A program made the position numbers and the translations under genes. Positions 13,838-19,798 of a DNA stretch of 22,005 nt are shown here, one piece after another. The first letter of the stretch is position 1, and every line of letters starts with the position of its first letter. The notes under the pieces were generated by a model. The model searched no databases and was not told where the DNA came from. It saw only the letters and a list, made by a program, of their open reading frames with translations. The stretch is from G713 sp034717835 (GTDB taxonomy: Bacteria > Chloroflexota > Anaerolineae > B4-G1 > SLSP01): NCBI GenBank assembly GCA_034717835.1, contig JAYELZ010000055.1, positions 1-22,005 on the forward strand. The letters run 5' to 3'.

Positions 13838-15322
13838 ATGGATAGTTGGCTCATAACAGCACATGACTTCATCACCGCAACGCCGCTCCACTGGATATTA
13901 CATTCGCGGCATCGCTGGCTAGCGACGCTCTTTACGCTCTTGCTAATTGTGGTTAGCGGCATAGGTGGTAGTTGGTTGCTCGCCAAGTTTGGCATTATAC
14001 CACTGGTGGCTTTACTATTGGTGGGCGGCTATGCACTGTTCGCCCTACGCAACATTGAGGTGGCCTATTGGGGCGTGATGGGATTAGTCACCCTGCTGCC
14101 CTTCGCCTCACTTCCCTTCAGTATTGGTTTTACCCCCACCTTCCTTGATCTGGCCTTGCTAGGACTCTTCTTTATCTGGTTAGCCCCTTTGATTTTGGGC
14201 CAACGTAAGTTGGAGCTCATCAGCACCCCGCTGGATGGCCCTATCGCGGCCTTCGCGCTGCTAGCCGTCGGGGCGTTTGTGATGGGACTCTCATACTCCC
14301 CCCTAACCAGCTATCTCATCCGCCATTTCGCCGAAGTGCTCATGAGCATCGGACTCTTCTTTCTAGTGACCCACACCGTCACCACGGTTGGCCGACTGGA
14401 GCGTTTGACCCGCGTCTTCCTCTTGCTGGCCGGCGGGGCAGCTCTACTGGGCATCATCCTCTACGCCATTCCCGACGCGCTGGCCATGCAAGCACTCTCC
14501 GCGCTGGGGAGAGTAGGATACCCGGTGGGCGGCGGGGTGCTGCGTTACATCCGCGACGATCCAGCTTTGATGCAGCGCGCCACCTCCACTTCAGTTGACC
14601 CCAATGTATTGGGTAGTTTGCTCAATCTGGCTTTAGCCATCGCCCTGCCGCAACTCTTCACCTCACGCCCGGTATTTAAGCGCAGCTGGCTCATCCCGCT
14701 CATCGGACTGCTGGGCCTCTGCCTAGGCTTGACCGTCTCGCGCGGGTCTATGGTCGGCGCAGTGGCAGCCATCGGGCTATTGGGAATAATGCGCTACCGT
14801 AAGATATTCCCGCCACTACTGCTGTTGCTCATTTTAATTCTGCTCCTCCCCTGTACGCAGGGATATATCGCTCATTTTGTTGAGGGAGTGCAGGGCGAAG
14901 ATCTCTCCACCAAGATGCGCTTTGGCGAATATAAGGATGCCTTCACCCTCATTGGACGCCATCCGTTGCTGGGGGTAGGCTTCGGAGGGACACCAGATAT
15001 TGATACCTACTTGGGCGTCGCCAGCATCTATCTGCTCATTGCTGAACAGACAGGATTGTTGGGCTTAGCCAGTTTCTTGCTCATTGTAGGCAGCTTACTC
15101 TACCGTTTTGGCAAACACTGGTACCGAAAAAACTTCCCGCCGCCAGAACTGGAACCATTCTGGTATGGCTATCATAGCGCCGTGGTGGGGGGATTGGTCG
15201 GTGGCATTTTCGACCACTATTTTTTCAGCCTAGATTTTCACCATTCGGTCACCATCTTCTGGCTAATTTTGGCACTGGCCACCGTCACCACCCAATTATT
15301 TACTGTTAACCACCACGAATAA
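13838..15322 (+). CDS. O-antigen ligase/polymerase-family membrane protein (Wzy_C/WaaL-like)
   Basis: The 494-residue protein has about a dozen transmembrane helices and belongs by pattern to the O-antigen ligase/polymerase family, which joins polyprenyl-linked glycans or polymerises repeat units at the outer face of the membrane. The family region covers LIGLLGLCLGLTVSRGSMVGAVAAIGLLG, with the conserved Arg of the SRG motif. A large external loop contains MRFGEYKDAFTLIGRHPLLGVGFGG, followed by IYLLIAEQTGLLGLASFLL. ATG 13838 is chosen because GGGAG is five bases upstream; the in-frame TTG at 13793 is actually the -35 box of its promoter and lies before the predicted transcription start. Whether it acts on lipid-linked polysaccharide, S-layer glycan or another polymer is unknown. 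Confidence 0.85.
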   Translation: MDSWLITAHDFITATPLHWILHSRHRWLATLFTLLLIVVSGIGGSWLLAKFGIIPLVALLLVGGYALFALRNIEVAYWGVMGLVTLLPFASLPFSIGFTPTFLDLALLGLFFIWLAPLILGQRKLELISTPLDGPIAAFALLAVGAFVMGLSYSPLTSYLIRHFAEVLMSIGLFFLVTHTVTTVGRLERLTRVFLLLAGGAALLGIILYAIPDALAMQALSALGRVGYPVGGGVLRYIRDDPALMQRATSTSVDPNVLGSLLNLALAIALPQLFTSRPVFKRSWLIPLIGLLGLCLGLTVSRGSMVGAVAAIGLLGIMRYRKIFPPLLLLLILILLLPCTQGYIAHFVEGVQGEDLSTKMRFGEYKDAFTLIGRHPLLGVGFGGTPDIDTYLGVASIYLLIAEQTGLLGLASFLLIVGSLLYRFGKHWYRKNFPPPELEPFWYGYHSAVVGGLVGGIFDHYFFSLDFHHSVTIFWLILALATVTTQLFTVNHHE

Positions 15323-15339
15323 CCAACCCGCGCCAATAG

Positions 15340-15400
15340 TTGCCCATTTGCTCACCTAGAGTATACTGAAAGTCAATCAACCAAAGTCTGACAATTGACT
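15340..15400 (+). promoter_or_regulatory. Possible dnaN promoter with inverted repeat at the start site
   Basis: TTGCCC (15340-15345), 16-base spacer, TATACT (15362-15367). Around the predicted start, AGTCAAT (15371-15377) and ATTGACT (15394-15400) form an inverted repeat, and TACTGAAA occurs at 15364 and 15402. The leader to dnaN would be about 200 bases and shows no reading frame. No other convincing promoter was seen nearer the gene. Confidence 0.4.
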
Positions 15401-15572
15401 CTACTGAAAAGCAAGTATGTCAACGCAAAAATGCGAAGGCCCAAAGATTTAGAAATTAACCATCAGAAGATTAATCCCTTGTTCACGTCTTAGCGACAAA
15501 TTACCTTGTTTCAATGAAATCATAATTACCTTTTAACAACACTAACCAATCCATTTACCGAGGAGGCCCACT

Positions 15573-16691
15573 ATGAAACTTTCTTGCTTGCAAGAGAATC
15601 TATCCCAGGGACTGAGTATCGTAGAGCGTGCAGTTCCTTCGCGCACCACCATGCCCATTCTAAACAATATCCTCATGGCAACCGACCAAGGGCAGCTCAA
15701 ATTAACCGCTACCAATTTAGAATTGAGCATCGTGCATTGGGTGGGCGCCAAAGTGGACACCCAGGGGACACTCACCGTGCCCGCACGCAATCTTGTCGCG
15801 CTAATCAGCTCACTGCCGCCGGATCAAGTAAATCTGGAGATGGATCCAGAGGCGCTCTCTCTGGCGCTCAAATGTGGCACCGTAACCGCCAATTTCCGAG
15901 GCATCTCCGCCGAGGAGTTCCCTGTGGTGCCCGAGCTCAAGGATGAGGATGGCATAGCGGTCAAGGCAGAGGTGTTACGGAAAGCCCTAGAGCAAGTCAC
16001 TTTCGCCGCCTCAAGTGATGATAGTCACCCGGTGTTGACCGGCGTGCTGGCCGAGTTTGAGGGTGACGCTCTGACGTTGGCTGCCGCGGATGGCTTCCGG
16101 CTTTCAGTGCGACATTTGTCGCTGGTCAGCCCAGTGGCCCATCCCTTCAAAGTTATCATCCCCGCGCGGGCGCTTTCAGAATTGATGCGCATCTTGAGCG
16201 CACAAGAGGAACCGGTGAAAATCTCCACCACCAATACCCACAATCAGGTGCTCTTCCGCCTTAAACATACTGTGCTCAACTCCCAGCTGATTGACGGCAA
16301 TTTCCCCGATTACCGGCGTATCATCCCGCAAAAGAACGCAATCCGCGTGGTGTTGGGACGGGAGGAATTGGTGCAAGCGTGTAAGCGTGCCGCGATCTTT
16401 GCGCGGGATGTAGCAGATATCGTCCGCCTGAAGGTGGAACCTGGCGAGATGGTCGTTTCTGCCAATTCCGCCGAATCCGGGCAAGGCGCCACCCGGCTCG
16501 TCGCCAGCGTGGAAGGCGAAGCGTTGGAAATCGCCTTCAATGTACGCTTCCTCATTGACGTGCTTACATCGCTGGATACGCCGCAGGTGGCCCTAGAACT
16601 CAACACTGCCACCAGTCCTGGTGTCATCAAAGCCGTAGGAGAAGAGGAACAATTCACCCACGTGGTAATGCCCATGCACTTGGGGCGGTAA
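15573..16691 (+). CDS. dnaN: DNA polymerase III sliding clamp (beta subunit)
   Basis: The beta clamp is a ring-shaped dimer that tethers DNA polymerase III to DNA. The 372-residue product has the three clamp folds in order (about 1-120, 125-245, 248-372). It shows recognisable family blocks: PSRTTMPILNNILM (22-35), ISAEEFPVVP, TFAASSDDSHPVLTGV and AAADGFRLSVR. It also has LIDGNFPDYRRIIP, where the DGxFPDY block precedes the third domain, and the C-terminal MPMHLGR tail at the protein-binding cleft, close to the usual MPMRL. Length matches the family (about 365-380). ATG 15573 follows GAGGAGG at seven bases. It is not next to dnaA or recF; neighbours are an O-antigen ligase and an aldo/keto reductase. 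It could be the only clamp gene or a paralogue. Confidence 0.96.
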   Translation: MKLSCLQENLSQGLSIVERAVPSRTTMPILNNILMATDQGQLKLTATNLELSIVHWVGAKVDTQGTLTVPARNLVALISSLPPDQVNLEMDPEALSLALKCGTVTANFRGISAEEFPVVPELKDEDGIAVKAEVLRKALEQVTFAASSDDSHPVLTGVLAEFEGDALTLAAADGFRLSVRHLSLVSPVAHPFKVIIPARALSELMRILSAQEEPVKISTTNTHNQVLFRLKHTVLNSQLIDGNFPDYRRIIPQKNAIRVVLGREELVQACKRAAIFARDVADIVRLKVEPGEMVVSANSAESGQGATRLVASVEGEALEIAFNVRFLIDVLTSLDTPQVALELNTATSPGVIKAVGEEEQFTHVVMPMHLGR

Positions 16692-16715
16692 AGCCATCCA
16701 CGAGCATACGCAAGC

Positions 16716-16748
16716 CCGCCGCTCTCATGCCGAGGGCGGCGGTTTTTT
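16716..16748 (+). terminator. Intrinsic terminator of dnaN
   Basis: An 11-base GC-rich stem, CCGCCGCTCTC (16716-16726) with GAGGGCGGCGG (16732-16742) including one U-G wobble, closes a 5-base loop and is followed directly by six T (16743-16748). It starts 24 bases after the dnaN stop. The minus strand lacks a T run on the far side, so it acts mainly for dnaN. Confidence 0.95.
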
Positions 16749-16766
16749 GTTACATCGTATAGATTA

Positions 16767-17714
16767 TTAAGGAGTATTAGCCAAAATCTCCTCAATCCGC
16801 GCCAAAACTTCCGGCGTGAGTAACACCTCCGAGGCTTTGACGTTGGAGAGCACGTGCCTAACTTTGGACGCCCCGGTAATCGCTGCGCTGATCTCTGGAC
16901 GGCGTAGCACCCAAGCCAACGCCAATTGCGCCGTGCTGATATCCAACTCGGCAGCCAGCGTGGTAAGTTGACGCACTTTAGCGATATTCTCCTCCGTCAA
17001 ATCACCAGCTAACCAATTGCTCTTAGCCGCCCGGCTATCCTCTGGTATGCCATCATTATATTTTCCGGAGAGCAAACCTTGCGCCAGCGGACTGAAGACC
17101 ACTAGTCCCATCCCCGCTTTAGCTGCCGTGGACATGATGTCCGGCTCAATGTGCCGGTCTAGCAGATTGTAACGCGGTTGCTCCACCTGCGGGCGGTAAG
17201 CGTTGACGAGACGGGCAGTCCCCACCGCCGCCTCAAGCTGCGCGGCGGTCCAGGTGCTGGTACCCCAATAGAGAATCTTGCCCTGATGCACCAAGTCGTC
17301 CATCGCCCGCACCACCTCTTCCACCGGCGTCTGCGGGTCATAGCGATGGCAGAAATAGAGATCTAGGTAATCTGTCCCCAATCGGCGGAGCGAACCTTCC
17401 ACCGATTCCATGAGATGCTTGCGGCTCAGTCCCCGGTCATTGATATTCTTGCTCATGGGCCAGTAAACCTTGCTGGCCAGCACCAAGTCCTGACGACGTA
17501 ATCCCAATTTCTGGATGGCTGCCCCCACCATCAGTTCAGCCTCTCCGTGAGCGTAAACATCCGCCAGATCAATGTAGTTGATACCATTTTCCACTGCTGC
17601 CTGGACGCATTGGCGCGTGGTTTCGGCTCCTTCTGTACCGCCATAGGTGAGCCAAGCACCCAGAGCAATCTCACTGACCTTCAAACCAGAATTCCCTAAG
17701 TTACGATACTTCAT
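16767..17714 (-). CDS. Aldo/keto reductase (voltage-gated K+ channel beta-subunit-like AKR)
   Basis: The 315-residue TIM-barrel enzyme reduces carbonyl substrates with NADPH. The catalytic tetrad is intact: Asp49, Tyr54 (IDLADVYAHGEAE), Lys82 (LASKVYW) and His123 (YFCHRYDP). The N-terminus (MKYRNLGNSGLKVSEIALG) and the LSRKHLMESVEGSLRRLGTDYLDLY block are typical. YWGTSTWTAAQLEAA and QPRYNLLDRHIE point to the Kv-beta/YghZ-like subgroup, and the cofactor-binding end VFSPLAQGLLSGKY and ISAAITGASKVRHVLSN is present. ATG 17714 has GGAGG at six bases. It ends 18 bases from the dnaN terminator, convergent with dnaN. Physiological substrate is unknown. Confidence 0.93.
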   Translation of the reverse strand: MKYRNLGNSGLKVSEIALGAWLTYGGTEGAETTRQCVQAAVENGINYIDLADVYAHGEAELMVGAAIQKLGLRRQDLVLASKVYWPMSKNINDRGLSRKHLMESVEGSLRRLGTDYLDLYFCHRYDPQTPVEEVVRAMDDLVHQGKILYWGTSTWTAAQLEAAVGTARLVNAYRPQVEQPRYNLLDRHIEPDIMSTAAKAGMGLVVFSPLAQGLLSGKYNDGIPEDSRAAKSNWLAGDLTEENIAKVRQLTTLAAELDISTAQLALAWVLRRPEISAAITGASKVRHVLSNVKASEVLLTPEVLARIEEILANTP

Positions 17715-17800
17715 TTTAAGCCTCCAATTTATGAGTTGTAAATTAAAAGTTGCAAGTCTAACGTCAAATCTGTTGAAAAACCAAGTATTTCACCAAATAA

Positions 17801-17831
17801 TTTTTTTCTTAGCGTCTTGGCATCTTTGTGA
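17801..17831. repeat. Dispersed CTTAGCGTCTTGGCATCTTTGTG element
   Basis: An AT-rich stretch ending in CTTAGCGTCTTGGCATCTTT (17808-17827) occurs between the two minus-strand genes. Its reverse complement aligns with 4542-4570. Words of this CAAGACGCCAAGACGC type recur in intergenic DNA of many environmental genomes. Confidence 0.5.
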
Positions 17832-17865
17832 AAAACCAGCTCTTCTCCAGGCAGCCAGTGTCGTC

Positions 17866-18903
17866 TCAATACGGTACGTAGATATCCAGCAAGTCCCGCA
17901 ACATGGTGGCCGCCGAAGGAATCGGTGAGGGTTCATCAATGATGGCGGTGATAGTGCCGTAGATATCGGTCGTGTAGACGATGCCCAACTGTTTTTCGCC
18001 CAATCTGCCCAGCGGATGGGACGGCGTTAGGGCCACCGGTGAGACATCCAGTGCGTAGCTACCATCTGGGCGGCGGACGGCGCTGGCGAGCAAGCGGTAA
18101 TGTTCGCCACGGGTGTATGCAGAGCGCAAGTCGCCCAAGTCCAACTCGGCCAGCTTTACGCGCGGAACATCCTCCAGCCGCGCCGGATAACCCAGAACGG
18201 CATTCGATAAAATGGTCAGTTTGGCCGCGGTGTCCCAGCCCTCCAAATCCCAGGAACCATCACCTTCCATTACACCGGCGGCTCGGGCTCTGACCCGTGA
18301 CTCCTCCCACGTCGCACCCGATGCCAACAGATCCATGACGTAGCCCGTGGTGAGATTGGGTACAGCTTCTACCCGCTCAATAATGGCACCACGCAGATCA
18401 CGGCTCCCTAAATTGATGGCTGGCAGACCGCCCGCTACCGTGCCATCAAAGCGCAATTGGACGCCCTGCGCGGCGGCCAACTCGTGCAATTCATCAAAGG
18501 CGACCACTAACGGGCCCTTGTTCGGCGTGATCACGTGCCAGCCACGCCGCAGCGCCATACGCACGCAGCTCAGCCCCGGCTCCGCGCCCTGCTCCAAATT
18601 GACCGGGGAAGCTTCTAACAACAAATCTGCCTCTGCGGTGGAGAGCAACGCCATCGCGTCCCTCTCCCGCCGCCCCACTTGCGGGTAGTCGGCAATGGTG
18701 CCTCCGGCGAGTTTGAGCCGCACCACTTCCGCCAGCTCCAAACCCGCCGGGTCGTAAGCTGAACCGCGACTATCCGCCGCTCCGACCAAGCGCAAGTCTA
18801 AGCCGTACCGCTCGCGGAGCAACGGCTCCTTCTCCAGAACTATCTCACAAAAACGCCGGCCCAGATTCCCCAAACCCACCAGAACAAAACGAATCGTAGT
18901 CAT
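17866..18903 (-). CDS. Homoserine dehydrogenase-family oxidoreductase (no ACT domain)
   Basis: The family reduces aspartate semialdehyde to homoserine in threonine/methionine synthesis. The 345-residue product has an N-terminal NAD(P) motif GLGNLGRRF (10-18), TPNKGPL with Lys129, a GGLPAINL segment (158-165) and the catalytic-domain block GVMEGDGSWDLEGWDTAAKL (210-229). In that block Glu213, Asp224 and Lys228 match the substrate-binding Glu and the catalytic Asp/Lys. It lacks the C-terminal ACT regulatory domain, as do several short homologues. The usual GT(T/L)N-(Y/F)-IL loop is changed to NLTTGYVMDLL (183-193), so a different but related substrate is possible. No threonine-pathway genes are adjacent. 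ATG 18903 has only a weak ribosome site. Confidence 0.8.
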   Translation of the reverse strand: MTTIRFVLVGLGNLGRRFCEIVLEKEPLLRERYGLDLRLVGAADSRGSAYDPAGLELAEVVRLKLAGGTIADYPQVGRRERDAMALLSTAEADLLLEASPVNLEQGAEPGLSCVRMALRRGWHVITPNKGPLVVAFDELHELAAAQGVQLRFDGTVAGGLPAINLGSRDLRGAIIERVEAVPNLTTGYVMDLLASGATWEESRVRARAAGVMEGDGSWDLEGWDTAAKLTILSNAVLGYPARLEDVPRVKLAELDLGDLRSAYTRGEHYRLLASAVRRPDGSYALDVSPVALTPSHPLGRLGEKQLGIVYTTDIYGTITAIIDEPSPIPSAATMLRDLLDIYVPY

Positions 18904-19046
18904 AAAGTTAGCTCGCCCTCACTGGTAGCATTGAATACCTCACCCTCATGCTATCCAAAAATTAGCTGATGTCAAGCTAAGCTAAGTAATTTGAAAGCGC
19001 TATGATTCCGCATAATTAAACTCAGGGCTGCCGCAAATGGACAGCA

Positions 19047-19166
19047 ATGAACGTGAAAAAAGTAGGTCTGCTGACTCTGGCCGGTCTCCTGACCACGCCA
19101 CCAACTTCAGACACCGCTCACTTTGTCATTCCGAGCCAGCGAGGAATCTCCCACCATCAAAACTAA
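19047..19166 (+). other. Possible secreted-protein remnant (39 codons), doubtful
   Basis: From ATG 19047 the frame reads MNVKKVGLLTLAGLLTTPPT, resembling a signal peptide, then runs into the dispersed TGTCATTCC element and stops at TAA 19164. It could be the start of a gene cut by the element. There is no clear ribosome site, and an overlapping frame from ATG 19037 is equally open, so chance is likely. Confidence 0.15.
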
Positions 19167-19191
19167 CCATCCTGCAACGTGAGGAATGACA
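19124..19191. repeat. 68-bp MITE-like element, copy 2, with perfect 9-bp terminal inverted repeats
   Basis: TGTCATTCC (19124-19132) and GGAATGACA (19183-19191) are perfect inverted ends. The left part shares TTGTCATTCCGAGCCAGCG with the copy near 2735. No transposase is present, so this would be a non-autonomous repeat. Confidence 0.65.
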
Positions 19192-19273
19192 CGGTGAGCC
19201 TCAGTAAGGTAAAAAACGCTCCAAGTCCCCGAGGGCAGGTACTATGAGCCTTAAAAATAGATTTCGCGGCTAC

Positions 19274-19302
19274 TTGATTTGATACCAGAATAAGGATATA
19301 CT
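19274..19302 (+). promoter_or_regulatory. Sigma-70-type promoter upstream of the 139-residue membrane protein
   Basis: TTGATT (19274-19279), 17-base spacer, TATACT (19297-19302). The predicted start is near 19309, about 36 bases before ATG 19345. It may also drive the downstream fusion gene. Confidence 0.7.
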
Positions 19303-19344
19303 GGGAGCTAGTAATCCATAAAAGCACTCAAGGAGGCTAAAGAG

Positions 19345-19764
19345 ATGTTAACTGAAGTTCACGACCATATCATCAATGAGTTGGGGCAGAGCAGTCGGAC
19401 CGATACTATCTTTGTGGTGACAGCGGTAATCTTCAATTTGATTGTGCTGGGGATCAATTCGGGCGTCTCGGCGGCCGCAGCCGATAACGGCTCCTACGCG
19501 GCGGGCGACGTGATCTTGGTCGTCTTTATCGCTGTGACCATCTTGATCAATACTATCGCGGTGACGGCGTTGTATTTGGGACGCCGCACTCGCCACCTCT
19601 TGCTGGAAGGACTAGTAGCCATGTACCACGACAATGAGGTATCGCAGTATTACAGCGCGGAGTTGCTTTCCAATTACGGTATCCGCTACTTGCTCTTTGC
19701 CGGGGTGATCATAGCGTTGGCCCTGACGGCGATTCTAATCCCGTTAATCATCCGCTTTGTCTGA
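19345..19764 (+). CDS. Small membrane protein of unknown function (three transmembrane helices)
   Basis: The 139-residue product has a polar, probably cytoplasmic N-terminus (MLTEVHDHIINELGQSSRTD). Hydrophobic segments follow at 21-44, 53-77 (GDVILVVFIAVTILINTIAVTALYL) and 114-138 at the C-terminus. A charged loop RRTRHLLLEGLVAMYHDNEVSQYY (80-103) joins the last two. I do not recognise a family. The start is well supported: AAGGAGG (19330-19336) lies eight bases from ATG 19345, with a promoter at 19274-19302. The large fusion gene begins 34 bases after its stop, so the two may be co-transcribed. Confidence 0.8.
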   Translation: MLTEVHDHIINELGQSSRTDTIFVVTAVIFNLIVLGINSGVSAAAADNGSYAAGDVILVVFIAVTILINTIAVTALYLGRRTRHLLLEGLVAMYHDNEVSQYYSAELLSNYGIRYLLFAGVIIALALTAILIPLIIRFV

Positions 19765-19798
19765 AGACGGGCTAAGAGTTGTGCCCAAAGCGTCCGTG

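Larger units (their letters stand above)
18904..19344. other. 441-bp intergenic region without a confident gene
   Basis: This gap between the divergent genes at 18903 (-) and 19345 (+) holds the palindromic TGTCATTCC element (19124-19191), a candidate promoter for the plus-strand gene (19274-19302) and a dubious 39-codon frame (19047-19166). The rest shows no structure that I can support. Confidence 0.6.
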
